64,000 nt of DNA. Origin: Allacma fusca (lineage: Eukaryota > Arthropoda > Collembola > Symphypleona > Sminthuridae). This document shows positions 11,613 through 23,403 of the stretch, piece after piece. Numbering within the stretch: position 1 is the stretch's first letter; every line of letters begins with the position of its first letter. A model generated the notes under the pieces. The model saw only the letters and a list, made by a program, of their open reading frames with translations, was not told the origin of the DNA and did no database searches. The stretch covers positions 5,287,501 to 5,351,500 of the forward strand of contig OX359248.1 of assembly GCA_947179485.1 (NCBI GenBank), given 5' to 3'. The position numbers and the translations under genes are program-made.

Positions 11613-13711
11613 GACGTCCATTTATATTTACTAGCCAGCCTTTGTGTTCAAATCTTTCAGTATGGTATTTACAAAAAGTGGTGGTGTCGGGGAATTGTAT
11701 GGAATGTTTGCCCTGTTTAAGCACTATGGTAACCCAAAGTAAGTCCAGTGGGACTGGGGTATCTACATTAATATGAGAGAGTTTCAAAACAATAGAAAGA
11801 CACAAACATCGGCGGCAGTCTGGCTACCAGCTTCCATGCGACTGGGTAGTCAGTAAAATTTCCCCAAGATTAATTCACAAGTAATTAAAAGCCGGATAAT
11901 TTGTTAAAAGGTATGCATTTACCAGAACGACAGCCGTGATGAAAGCGACAGCAACTGCCCCAACCGTCACGATTTCAATTACTGGAGGCAGTGACGAGAA
12001 AATCATTATTTGTTATTACGACCCAATAGCCACTTGTTCCAATCCTGGCAAAGGATGAAATTGATCCAAACTCTCCGGCAGCTCCGCTGACACTAATTTA
12101 TTCCCACTAATTTCTAACAGTTTTTGTCCCTCCTCAAAAAGCACACCTACACTGGGCAGGATAATGTGGGTGATAAAATATGATACGTATATTTGAGTGG
12201 GAACATCCCTGATTCTTCCAGCACCAAAGTTCTTCCTATTACAAGAGATTCGCACTTCTGACAAAATTCTACCTATGGATTTTGTAATATCCTTCCCTTC
12301 CTCCAGGACACTTTGATTTTACGATGGGAAAATACGATTTTTAATTTATTTTTCAGAGGAAATTAAATCTCACTGGGGAATCCTGAAGAGATCCAAAAAA
12401 AAAAGCCGTATGCTTTCACGCGCGAAAGTGTGACTGAACTTTGTGGGGAAGTTGGTAGAGTTTTTAGTGTGGTTTCCAGGGAATGAGCGTAATGCGGTGA
12501 GAGGAAAGACTGAGAGAGAGAGAGAGACGTTGTCAGTCCGAGGGAAGGAGTTGGATTGAATCGGTGGGATGGAGTATAGAGAAGTTGGAGTATGCAGTGC
12601 TGGAGAAAGGCAAGGGAAGAAACTCACATGACCGCATGTCTACTGAGTCGTTGAGAATAGAGACTCGACAATTTCCTCTACTCATAGCACTCACTCACCA
12701 ACCGCCATTTGCCTTCCAGGCTTTTCTCCCATCAACCATCAACTCTCTTCTGCTCTGTCTATGTCTGTCTCCCTCTCTCTCTCTCTCTGTGTCTCTTGTA
12801 TGTACATGTGATGGGATTGTATGGGAGGGAAAGTTGACGGAAAGCATTTCATAATCATAATGTTATCCCACTACACATTGGAAAAAAACTATGGGTAAGC
12901 AGGACTAGTACTACAGGGACGTATGTACATCCCTCTCTTGTAAATAAGCACGGCCGCACATTGCTCCTACTACCAATGGATATAATACTCCTGGCTTCCG
13001 CCTTTTACGTAGTAACCCATTTCACCGGAGAAAGTGGAGAGAATGTGAGCAAATGAGAGTGAAAGAGAGCGAGATGGGAAGGGAGGAGAGATAAAAAGAG
13101 CAGTTGAAGACATCTGGTCAAATTCTCCTTCCACTGGATTCCTTTCACTTCAACTTCATAGGGCTCTGCTCAGGAGCGGGTACAGCAATTTCCGTGCTTT
13201 CCCATCACCTTCATCTCCTTATTTCCTCCATATAATCATGCCTTGTAATTACTCCTCTAAATGTAAGGAGCCAGGCAGAAGAGCAGGGAAACTAATTTCT
13301 TTAGATACAATTAGGCTCCCATTTGTTTACATTAAATTTGGAGGGGTATCTGTACTGATGCCAGATCAAAGCATTATGAAATAACAACGACAAAATAGCA
13401 ACTATGTACATAGATATATAATTACATGTTGACCCAACAAGACAGTTCTACCTGGAGGCAAGGGAACGATAATAATTAATAGAATCCATCACTTCCTTTG
13501 AAACTAAATTCGCGTTTACAAACATAGCATTTTTTGGAGCGCAGATGCAATAAAAATCATATTCTATAAAAACATAGCTTTGTAAAACCTTGAACTTTTT
13601 TATATACATCTTTTTGGAACTACGTAGTAAATTTTTTTTTGAAGCATTCAAGAGGTAGATTGTGAGAGGGAGGAGAGTTGAGAGAAGTGGGTTCGCTCTA
13701 ATGAGACCCAT
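10651..13711 (-). CDS. Small single-pass membrane protein, partly assembled
   Basis: Three exons support this gene. Exon 13711-13452 starts with an ATG and a hydrophobic signal-like N-terminus (MGLIRANPLLSTLLPLTIYL), runs 86 codons and ends in phase 2 at a GTAGAA donor. Exon 11981-11923 follows a strong pyrimidine-rich acceptor, enters in phase 1 and encodes a transmembrane helix (IEIVTVGAVAVAFITAVVL). Exon 10753-10651 continues in frame with LFYCAPTWKEKEE and a charged cytoplasmic stretch, then ends at a GTAAGT donor in phase 1. The first and second exons do not match in phase, so at least one exon between 12.0 and 13.4 kb is missing from my model. The last exon was not found either. The plan (signal, ectodomain, one helix, short tail) matches the other small membrane genes of this window. 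An alternative start exists at ATG 12006, in frame with the helix. Confidence 0.5.
11571..11610. repeat. TG microsatellite, 20 units
   Basis: An uninterrupted (TG)20 tract, the longest simple repeat in the window. It lies in an intron of the minus-strand membrane-protein model that spans 13711-10651. Confidence 0.95.
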
Positions 13712-15565
13712 ACAGAGTCATTTCTCCGGTTTAACTTTATGTGGCTAATTTAAGAACTCAAGAGTGGCTATATAGCTGAGGTCAAGTCAAGCTCAAAATC
13801 TACTCGTGCCTTTCCTTGACTCTATGAGGGCCAGTTTCAATGAGAGACGCTCTCTACTATAAGAGCAATCGCACTTGACATAGAAAAACTTACCCTCCCT
13901 ATTTTTCTTTTAGTTCTTCACTTAAACATGTTTTCCCCGACGTAATTTATGTATGTACACTGAGTCCAGGTGCATGTCAAATCTGAAAAGAAATCTACAG
14001 AAATTATTGTAAATAACAGCTTGCATGTTCCATTACTTTATCTACTCGGAGTACAGTGATTAGCAGTACATTAATACGCACACTCCCTCAAAATCTAAAA
14101 TATTGAATAGTAATGAACCAGAATAAACACTCTCGAAGCACGTCAAGCTTCATATTGCAAAGATAAGGAGCAAAAGAGTCAACGTTCCGAAAATCCCAGT
14201 GAATAAACTCTAAAGGAAATCCAAGACTTGTCTTCCTTTTGAATATTTGAAGAGTTGGATATCTCGAAATTACAGTCCAGATTTTTATTTGTAGGTTCTT
14301 TATACCTTTCTCAATGCTCCTCTATTTTGCTTCTTAGCTGGTCATAGCTCAATGTAATTACTTCCTGCACTCACAGGAACATAATAAATTCATGGAATTT
14401 TTCAATGGAAGCGAGCAAGCAGGGCATGAATAAACTACTGATTTAAATTTGCATTAAAAAGTTCTTGTCAACTTCAAATCCAAAGATCAGCAGGAAAACT
14501 AGGAGATCTCAGACGCTGGGTACTTATTTCGTATGAGTAGTGTCCACACATATACTCTGCTCACTGTGTGATAACTTCTAGAATTCGATTTTGTGGGACA
14601 ATTTATTTTAATTATGAGTCTGAGTCTGTAGAAAGAAGTCCAAACATATGCTGGATGTCAGGGCTTTTTTTTTTTGCTGGATCAAAAGATTACCCTTGTA
14701 AATTACTTGCTCTAAATCGGAACAGAAGTAATGACTAGTAAGCTGAGCGTGTGTTACATAACATGTATGTAAAGTTCTTTAGGATTAGTTCTTATTTGGA
14801 CGGCTACTCCTCGTGTGGCACGTTCCTTGAAGCGTTGGTTCGATATTTTAGAAGATTAGTTTAGGAGAATTATTCGATTTGAATGATATACTTATTTGTC
14901 GACGATGGGGCATGCATTTTTGGAAGGTTTCGTGCGAATGATACACATGTCACTTGGTGCATGAAATGTAAATCTGCACCAACCGTAAATGTGATCAGAG
15001 GAAAATAGTTGAGAAGTAAATTGGGAGTGTTTATCTGTGACTCTCTGACTCTCGGCAGTCCACGTTCATCCTGACACTACTACTTACACGCAAGGGAAGG
15101 AGCCAAGTACAATCCGTCCCAGCATATCTGTAATGTATGTATCTATGCATCTATCCACAACCAGAAACAAGAAAATGTCTTTTAGCTTCGTGACCTTGAT
15201 GCTCCACTTTATCAATCCTCTCCAGCAGCTCCAGCCTGTAATTCTTATAGCAATTTAGTGGCTACGTGGATGAACTCTGAATGTACCGTAGGAGGGGATA
15301 CATCTAACACTGTATTGACTCAATAGAATTCTGCATACATCCAAGTAATCACGTAATAACATCCGATAGATAAGAACTTCATGATATGTTCTCATCAAGG
15401 CATAATCGTGTATGTACATCGATCCTCAGATATCAACATACATAGCTTCATATTCAAGTACTAAAACCAGAAAGCTTTTTTGATCTTGTCCAGTTTGTGT
15501 CCTTCAACAAGGGGAGAATCATCTAACGGAACTACCACAGTGACAGATCTCTTGAAGCAAGAACC
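13712..15565. other. Intergenic; composition falls to AT-rich
   Basis: No supported exon. A GTAAGT donor on minus near 13895 is preceded by stops in all frames, so at best it ends an untranslated exon. The change from the GC-richer left region to the AT-rich remainder happens across this stretch. Confidence 0.5.
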
Positions 15566-16547
15566 ATGGCAAGTATCATTCGCAGAATTATTCGATCTCC
15601 ACAAGTTGTGGCTCCTCTAGCACCTTACAGGTAGCATAAAGGATTTTAACTCTAATTAAAAAATAGCATAACAGCGCTTAGATCATGAGAAAATAAGCAC
15701 ATGATTCACAAGACATCTCTTGTATATCTATCCCTTGAGTCTTTATTGGATTTGTTGTAATTTTGCATTTTTGCATTTTTTTAGTCAAGGCGTTGTTGTT
15801 AACAATGTCCTGTACCTTTCTGGGCAAATTGGGATGAATTTGGAGCAGGAGGTGCTCGAAGGTATTGAGAACCAAACGAGACAGGCTTTGACAAACATTG
15901 GCCACGTTTTGACGGCTGCTGGTGCGACCTACAATAACGGTAGGTTTGAGAATGACTATACACTTTCCTCTGTATTCTTATAATGACAGAAACTTATTGA
16001 ACTATTGCTATTTTTGTCATCTTTGGGATTTAATAGTTTGTGTAGTTACCTAATAATTTTCTAAAAATTATTAATTCCAGTTGTGAAGGTTACTGTGCTC
16101 TTGGACGATATCAAGAACTTCGACGTGATGAATAAGGTTTATTCAGAATGTGAGTAACATTATAATTCAGTATATATCTAAATATTGATAGATGTTGACA
16201 ATCTGTAATTATATACATAAATACACACTATTGAGATTGTATTGACATCAAATTTTACGGTGCATTTTCAAAAATAAATTTACATAAAATTATAATATTG
16301 CAGTTTTCACTCAAAACTTGCCTGCCCGAGCTGCTTACCAGGTCGCTAAGTTACCAAAGGTGAGTGGAATGACATTCTGTGTAGCTTGTAGCAAGGAAAG
16401 TCCATGAGATTCCTGTAAAATAATTTCTCAGGACGTTGGTTAATTACATGTACACTAGTTTTACATAAATACTATTTTTTTCAGAATGCTCTGATCGAAA
16501 TCGAGGCTGTCGCTGTGGTTGGTGAAATTACTGAGTCAAAACTTTAA
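15566..16547 (+). CDS. RIDA: RidA/UK114 family reactive intermediate deaminase, copy 1
   Basis: RidA hydrolyses 2-aminoacrylate and other enamine/imine intermediates made by PLP enzymes and so protects them from damage. Five exons join in phase: 15566-15630, 15785-15939, 16081-16149, 16304-16359 and 16485-16547. They give 135 residues, the usual family length. The family motifs are clear: NVLYLSGQIG near the start, a GIENQTRQALTNIGHVL helix, the catalytic Arg105 in LPARAAYQVA and Glu120 in IEIEAVAVVG, at the positions known from bacterial RidA. All introns are GT-AG, 71-154 bp long. AATAAA lies at 16570. The N-terminus (MASIIRRIIRSP) has three arginines and might carry weak mitochondrial targeting, which is inference. 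A paralog with the same exon sizes lies 5.3 kb downstream on the same strand. Confidence 0.97.
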
Positions 16548-16575
16548 GCGTAGAAATTCTTTTGACATGAATAAA

Positions 16576-17241
16576 TCATTCTGTTGATAATAAAAATACA
16601 GTATCCTTAATTATTATTTACAATTCCTTAAAAATGGTTTAGCTATAATACTCAGTTCTGTGGAGTCGTATCATTTACTTCACGTTATTTACAAAAAATA
16701 CGATGCACCAATGCGAATATAATGTTATTAACGAGTAATATTTTTAAAACTGCTATTAAGTTTGGATTCTTGAATAGAAATTCATTTCAGCAATTTAATT
16801 AATAAAATGGAAGATTTTAAATAATGCTGCCCCAACTAACGTCACACGCAGTCAATGGCATACATAACAGCTGAAATTATTTGGAGATAAAACCATCCAA
16901 TAGTAAATGTAATCGTGTTAGAGAGCATAAAATATTGTAATTTATTTTCATAATTTAAAATTATTGTGACTGCTTTTTCTTTTAGTTCTAATTATTATTG
17001 TAAGTTCTAACTCCTACCAACCAGTGACTTTTCACTCCCCCTGCCAGAGAATGCATAAAGCAAAAATATATATAGAGAGAGAGGCCACTAATCCCGAGCT
17101 GAGAACAGTTATTAGCAATAATTATTCTCCGGAGCAAGCCTCAAATGTATGAATGGTTAGGACCCTAGCACAATTAGGACTACACTGTGCTGAGCCAACC
17201 GCAGTGAACCTTCCAGGTAAAACCATTTTGTGGCTAATTAA
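16576..17241. other. AT-rich intergenic DNA
   Basis: Lies between the polyadenylation signal of RidA copy 1 and the hAT element. No gene seen. Confidence 0.7.
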
Positions 17242-18222
17242 CAGAGCTGCTTTCAGGTAGCAAAAAATCAAGATCCGCACCTGAACCCGACCCGCACCTG
17301 AAATATCAGGTTAATTTTTTTCGTTGACCCGAACTTGGCCCTCCGGATCCGAGTTAATATCCGCACCTGTCAGGTATTTTTGGATCAGGTATTGCTTGGC
17401 TACCCGCACCTGAAAAAATACCTGAGGTGCGGATTTCAAAACAAACCCGACCCGAACTTGAACCCGAACTTGAACCCGACTTTCAATTATTTTGTCAGAG
17501 GAAACTTATAAACATAAGTTCTATCCTAAGACTTTATTAAAGTAAATATTATTTACAAATGACGTTAAGTTACAAATGCAAAAACTCGTACTAATTTTAA
17601 GTGACAAGCAGCACAAAAAGAATGGGAACTAGCTTTTGAAGCTTCCCCAAGTATTCTCTGAGTGATAGCTTTAGAAACAGACCGCAGATAATCATCATGC
17701 TTTTCAAATTTTAACGAAGTTAAGGCACAAGTATACACGAAATAGATTCCAAATCGATGATGTCTATGTCTGCTACAACGCTAAGGCTATATCATGAAAT
17801 TAATTAGCAAAGTTAGGTTGTTTGTTAATTTAATTGATATGGCGGCTCTCACGCATCACTGAACACATCGTGTCATTCAGCCATGTGACATTAACGTTCA
17901 GATCAGCCTGAAAGTTTCATTCACGTGAACTTAAAGTTAAATTATTAAGGTAAAAAATACTTGCAAAATACCTGAAATTGCAAGTTCGGGTTCAGGTATT
18001 TTGAATTCGTCGTACCGAACCTGTACCTGACATTGAGCTCAGGTATATTTTTTAAACCCGAACTTGATCGTAACCCGACCTGTAAAATCAGATGCGGATC
18101 CTGGATGTACCCGCACTTGACCCGAATCTCAGGTACTTTTTTTTGTAGCTGACCCGAACCCGACCCGAACCCGACCCGACGGGTATTTTTCAGGTACTAC
18201 CTGATACCTGCAAGCAGCTCTG
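17242..18222. mobile_element. Non-autonomous hAT element, family A, copy 1
   Basis: A 981-bp unit bounded by imperfect terminal inverted repeats: CAGAGCTGCTTTCAGGTA at the left, and at the right the complement of CAGAGCTGCTTGCAGGTA. It is flanked by a perfect 8-bp target duplication CTAATTAA (17234-17241 and 18223-18230). An 8-bp duplication and termini beginning CAGAG are marks of the hAT superfamily. It has no transposase frame, so an autonomous relative elsewhere must have moved it. Both ends carry dense arrays of CCTGAACCCGACCCG-type words that probably serve as subterminal transposase-binding sites. A near-identical copy lies at 35339, so the insertion looks young. It sits between the two RidA paralogs. 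Confidence 0.93.
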
Positions 18223-18230
18223 CTAATTAA

Positions 18231-19385
18231 TGAGCAATTTCGACAGTTCTGAGTTACCGTCAGCCCATAAAAGCTTCCCTGCGTGAGTGAGGCACGTATA
18301 TAGCTCCGAATAAGGATCTGTCATGGCATCCGTCACACCGGTAATAACATTTCATGCTACTCCGAGCAAACGAAGAAGGATGTGGGTAAATTAGCCAGCA
18401 GCGAGAGTTTGTTCAAGCAGACTCCCACCAGTCTCAGGACTATGTTACTTTGAAACATTTCAAATGGATACGTCCACTGATATGTACATATGTACCACAA
18501 TGACAGACCTTTGCAAATTAATACATCCGTGTTTTAGGGCTCTCATTGTCAGCAAAACCAATTTCCATCACATAATGAGCTACAGTTAGACTCAATTCAT
18601 TAAAACTAAAAATAGCTTTGAATTTCTTTCATGTCAAATATAATTACACGACCAACGTTACTAACTCACTACGAGGAAATTACAGAATTTTCATAATTAT
18701 AGTACACTTCGAAAAAAGTGTCAAATCGAATTTCCTTTAAAGTTCAGAATGTCCGAGGGGTCATTCAACATTGAGTATGAGATTAAATCAAAATTGCATC
18801 GTCTTGAGTGTCCGATGCATCACCGATACCCGATACCACAAGACTGAAAAGTAAGTATCAAATTTGCCGGGCACAAGAAAATTGAGTTTATAAACCAAAA
18901 AGGGTGGCTGACCCTTTAGCCTTAATAAGCCAATTAGGACCAATAAAGTTGGGTTGGTAGAAGTAAATCGATTCTTGCACAAAGACAGATACGAAATGAG
19001 GCGTTAATTACACTTGGAAGATTAACACATCAGTAAATGCGAGCAGTCATTGGGAGAAATTCAGAGCAAATGAATCCCCGATGAGTCAATGAAAGCACTA
19101 ACTTGATTCATGTAGAAACGTCAAACTGTGATATGCGATTCAACATTTTATCCAATTGGATTTTATGTCTTTCAAAGTAAAGTGAGGGTAATATACTTGG
19201 GTCAACGGGAAGTCTTGCAGAATAGTGGAGACGGAGTAAATAAGCTACATAGGAGATCAAGAAACACGTCTAAATCTTTCGGAATGCCGTAAAGTACGAA
19301 TTAAAGTCATTAGTTAAGGGAATATGTAGATGCTAAGTAAATTGTAAAACAATTAAAATGGTTGCGGCAATTGATGCAAAGTTCT
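18231..19385. other. Intergenic, no gene seen
   Basis: AT-rich DNA with no supported exon. A short minus-strand frame near 18.8-18.98 kb has a Gly-x-Pro-Pro-Phe stretch but lacks other support. Confidence 0.5.
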
Positions 19386-20078
19386 TAAAAACCAGTCCTA
19401 TGGCTGATCTGGTCCGGACCAAAAATTCTGACCTGGTAGGGTCTGGTCTGGCTCAAACGTTTGGACCATTTAAAATTATGTATATGTTCCAAATATCAAT
19501 ATACCGGACCAGTGGATCTGCTCCAAAATTCTGAACCAAACCTATTAGGTCGGATTTTTGTAAATCTCCCTGGAAGATCATTTCTAAATTTCCCTGCTGA
19601 ATCTTACGTCCCTGCAGTGAGGTCCTCAACAATTTCAAAAGTCATTGCTGAAAAAACGTGAACGATTTTCAAAATCCCTGTTGGCAAAAATAATTTCCTT
19701 ACGAGACGTCAAATCCCTGCCAAATAAGCTTAACCAATCTAAAAGTCCCTGTTTGCATAACAAACTTCCCTGAAACACGCCAACAAATTTGAAAATATCT
19801 GGCAAAGAAAAGGTTACGAATTTTAAAATGCCTGTTCGCAAAAAATAATCCCTTCCCTTTGAGATTTTTCTTGCCAGAAATACTTTTTCCCTGGGAAGAA
19901 CCTTCCCGTCTTCCCACAAAAATGCGACCCCTGGGGACAGTCTATATGTTTCTGGTCCACCGGACCATGTTCCTTGGCCCGCCTGGTATGGAACAAACCA
20001 TATGGAATGATCCTGCACTTGGACCATACCAGACCAAAAATCTTAGGACGGACTACCGGACCATTCCCCACACTATTT
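19386..20078. repeat. Repeat unit with TGGTCCGGACC/CCAGACC ends, possibly hAT-like
   Basis: Both ends are rich in words such as GGTCCGGACC, GGTCTGG and CCATACCAGACC in opposite orientations, like the subterminal arrays of the three hAT-like families in this window. The interior holds a loose ladder of TCCCTG words every 30-60 bp. The right end (CCACACTA) resembles the ...GCACTA ends of the other families, but I could not find a matching left terminus or a target duplication. It may be an old, eroded copy. The extent is approximate. Confidence 0.4.
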
Positions 20079-20300
20079 TAAGTGTAGCAGCTCAGTCAGT
20101 GTCACTGAAAATACCGTCTTTAAATATCTGTATACACACTACATTTTTAAAAACCATCCTGTAAAAGCGTGTGGAAATTACTAGTATCAGATTTTTTAAG
20201 CAAAGCGAGCAAAAGAATAATGTCAAGCTGAAAAAATGAAATAAAATTAATGCTGTAATACGTAAACGCAAATAATTATCGTTAAATTTTAAATGGTTAC

Positions 20301-20546
20301 TTACAATTCTGAATTTATAGTTTTTTCATTAGGCTCGCCTGAGCAATTTGGCTCTTGTAAATTCCCGTAAGGATAAATTCTTTGAACGGAAGTTACACAA
20401 GTTTTTGTATAATCCAAATTCCTGGTAATAGTTTTTGAAATCATTAGACGAAAATTATCGTATCTGGGACGTGCTCGTCCTTGGTTTATATTAATATTAG
20501 CTGGAACTATTCCCAAGTATAATTGCATATATATAATTATATACAT
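20301..20546 (-). CDS. Candidate exon of unknown gene
   Basis: An open minus-strand frame of about 80 codons ends at a good donor (GAATT|GTAAGT). The peptide is basic and polar (for example NQGRARPRYDNFRLMISKT) and holds two cysteines near its end. It could be a first exon beginning at one of two ATGs, or an internal exon after a TAG at about 20502. No following exon was found toward lower coordinates, where the repeat unit lies. The function is unknown. Confidence 0.3.
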   Translation of the reverse strand: MYIIIYMQLYLGIVPANININQGRARPRYDNFRLMISKTITRNLDYTKTCVTSVQRIYPYGNLQEPNCSGEPNEKTINSEL

Positions 20547-20559
20547 AATTACATATAAT

Positions 20560-21718
20560 TATAGATACTTATATATATCGAATCGATGCCTATCGATTTT
20601 TTATTCATAATTAATTGGTTGAATTAATTCTATAGAAAATTACTGGCAACTCTAAAAATTACAGTTTCCTAACTTCTTGATGGGTTACTCAATTATTGAG
20701 AGCTCTCAAGTTCACTAAGTGCTCAACTTCTTGGTTCTTCTGTTTTTTGTAGTTTCCCTGAATTTCTTGACACCATACTATCTTATTATGATTGATTTTG
20801 TTGAAGTACACGCTATCGGATTCTCATCCTGACTTTTGCAATGTCCTTGACAATATTTTCTACCCGAAACTTCTCCGAAGTGTTTTTCCTGCAACCTTTC
20901 CTTCCAAGGCTTGGAGTTGATGTTGGTACACCAAAAATTCCAGTGGTACATGTCAAGACAAGACACGGCTTACATGAGGGAAGACGATTGCCAATGAAAT
21001 GTAACACTAAGCAAACAGCTTTCAGCTGTTACTTTTCCCAGTTCCTCTCTCTCTCTCTCTTCCTTTCAAAAGTATTCCAAGACTTCAAAATCAAAGGCAG
21101 AAAAGAACTCGGAAGTTCTAGAACTCTTCTCAGCAATTGTGTAGCACTTCACCCAGTAACGTTTTGACAACTAAAATTGCATTAAAGTCATGGAGCTGAC
21201 GTTGGCAGAAAATGAGGATAAAACGTTACCGTGATATAAGCATTAGACACACAAACAGCACGCTGGAAATCAGCAGACTGATCTTCTTCGCTATAAAAAA
21301 TAAAACAAAAACGCTAGGATGAGAGTATCTGCTAGAAGACTGCAAAAGTGCCATAAATTGTTCTTACTTTTACTGTCATTGCTATATGGAGGGATCGGTC
21401 TCAGAAATATGAAACCCAGATGGCTTCTTGGCCTTGTCACGCTGCCCTGGCTTTCCCTTTGAACTCCATGAATGTTATCACCAAGCATCAGTATCCCCTG
21501 TCTGTCACCACAGCGATAAATCATGGTCCTCCGAAACGTTTTCAGATTTTGCCATATGCAAAGTTCTACATTTTTCACACCCTCATATCACACGTACGTT
21601 TTAGAGAGACAGTCACAATCCTACGTATAAAATATTGCATAATTTGGTGTCATTCTAATTAAAAAAATCATTGGGTGTACATATACAGTTGGAGCTTAGA
21701 TCAATTAATTCTCGCGAC
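20560..21718. other. Gap with decayed coding-like stretches
   Basis: GC is locally higher at 20.8-21.6 kb. Several short minus-strand frames look coding-like but are broken by stops (for example MAKSENVSEDHD near 21.56 kb and SSKGKPGQRDKAKK near 21.45 kb). This could be an old processed pseudogene. I cannot name the parent gene. Confidence 0.3.
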
Positions 21719-21726
21719 TATTTAAA
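21719..21726 (+). promoter_or_regulatory. TATA-like box of RidA copy 2
   Basis: TATTTAAA lies 96 bp before the ATG, followed by a plausible 5' leader. The spacing fits a start site near 21750. No equivalent was noted for copy 1. Confidence 0.45.
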
Positions 21727-21821
21727 CAGAGAGATTCCCAGACTACAACTACATTCAATTACTCAGCCTTTAGCAGTTCTTACAATTCTAAGATATTCCT
21801 AGGAATAATTTCACTAAAGAC

Positions 21822-22705
21822 ATGGCTAGCATCACTCGTAAAATTATTGTGTCTCCCAACGTCAACAAACCTGTGGCTCCTTATAGGTAAGTTCAGAAAT
21901 TTGTTTCTAAATTAGAATCTTTGATTTTATTATTGGGTAGTTACGATCACTTTTTAATCCTTGATTATTTCCTGTAACGACGGGGCTTTGAAGGAGTTCT
22001 GTAAAATAAGAATTTAATAGTAACTAAATGTGTTTTTCATTTCTCAATCAGTCAAGGTATTCTAGTGGACAATGTCTTGTACATTTCCGGTCAACTGGGA
22101 ACAAACCTGTCGGTTGAATTGGCAGAAGGCATTGAAAACCAGACTAGACAAGCGCTCCAAAATGTGGGGCATATTTTGAATGCTGCTGGCGCCACCTTCA
22201 ATAATGGTACGCAAATTAGGGATATTCTGGTAGCTCTATTAATTATTATTAATTATATGTAAAATGTCCAATGACAGTATATACATACATAATTCATGTG
22301 GAAATTTTACTCGTATTTCAGTTGTGAAGGTCACAGTACTCTGTGCAGATCTATCCACGTTTGAAATCATGAATCGAGTCTATCGAGAATGTAAGTTATC
22401 TCAGATTTTTACGTTTTATTAATTACTAAATTTCAAGTTCGTAAAATCCTGGGATTTTTCGTATCTAACGGATATGCTCCCTATATTTTCAGTTTTCACG
22501 GACAAGCTACCCGCTCGTGCAGCATTCCAAGTTGCTAGATTGCCACTTGTAAGTAACTATATATGCAAATCATTTGCGAATGTTACAGTACAAGAATTAT
22601 TTTATATACATACATTCTACAATTTAAAAATGTTTATTTTGCCAGGATGCACTCGTCGAAATTGAAGCTGTTGCAGTCGTAGGAGACATTACTGAGTCCG
22701 AATAG
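21822..22705 (+). CDS. RidA/UK114 family reactive intermediate deaminase, copy 2
   Basis: Five exons (21822-21886, 22052-22206, 22322-22390, 22493-22548, 22646-22705) encode 134 residues. Exon lengths 65/155/69/56 are identical to copy 1 and all phases match, so the two arose by duplication of an intron-containing gene. The active-site Arg105 (LPARAAFQVARLP) and Glu120 (LVEIEAVAVVG) are kept, as is the NVLYISGQLG core, so it should be active. Clear differences sit at the N-terminus (TRKIIVSPNVNKP), in the loop after NVLYISGQLG (TNLSVELAE) and at the end (DITESE). Several AATAAA hexamers lie 10-30 bp after the stop. Substrate preference cannot be read from the sequence. Confidence 0.97.
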
Positions 22706-22949
22706 ACAGTTAAAAATAAATGAATAAATAAACTTTGCATTTGAAAAACCTGAAATCATCTCCGGCTTGTTTTTTCACTAGTCATATATGTATGTAAAGT
22801 AGTATGGAAATAAAAACGCTCCAAGCCTTAATTAGAAGTAATTCTTCAAAAAATATGCATCAAAGACACATGTACTTACAGTTCGGAAGCTGTATTTTAT
22901 TAAAATATGTATAACAATAGGAATTATACACCTTGAGTTAAAGGCATGT

Positions 22950-23403
22950 TCAAGTACTATTCTTAAAAATAACGAACCCGTTACAGCAATGAAGTTCAAA
23001 ATCACATTTGGGGAAGTAGCATAAGCACACATACAACAAACACACCAGTAGTAGTATTTGGATGATGAAAAACGTAACCACAGTCCCAATTACGTATCCT
23101 TGACACTGGCCAAAGTCTTCCCCACCGAAGTACAAGTTCCCATCTTCTTCCGAACCCTCGGATTCATTTGACTTCCTAAAAATCCAATTTTATTTAAAAT
23201 AAATTTTCCTTTTACATTCAAGTAGCTCTCCTCATTAAAAACAGAATTACTCACTTGTAGTCCGTGTCGGTAATTACAGTCGGGTCGGTGCTATGATACG
23301 GTGTGGTAATGTCTTCATAGATCCATACAGGCGGAGCGGCGGCAGTGATAATGACATTCCCACAGAGAAAAAGTACAACTTGGGTTTTTAATATATTTGT
23401 CAT
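22950..23403 (-). CDS. Small type I membrane protein A
   Basis: Two exons, 23403-23255 and 23175-22950, join in phase 2 across a 79-bp intron and give 124 residues. A signal peptide (about residues 1-24, ending in AAA before PPVW) is followed by a short Thr/Asp/Tyr-rich ectodomain (STDPTVITDTDY, then an acidic SNESEGSEEDG). A transmembrane helix (about 87-107, YVIGTVVTFFIIQILLLVCL) leads to a short Cys-rich cytoplasmic end. A polyadenylation signal on minus lies near 22897-22892. Acidic residues around the tyrosines would suit tyrosine sulfation, which is inference. The neighbour at 24374-23899 has the same plan and orientation. No known family recognised. Confidence 0.75.

Noticed and set aside
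15678-15905. 75-codon minus frame across RidA copy 1
   Set aside because: Antisense shadow of exon 2 and intron 1 of a clearly coding gene.
18788-18982. Minus frame with LIGLLRLKGQPPFLVYKL, reminiscent of mitochondrial ND2 (possible nuclear mitochondrial insert)
   Set aside because: Only about 20 residues resemble ND2, the spacing after PPF is wrong and the flanks do not continue the match under either genetic code.
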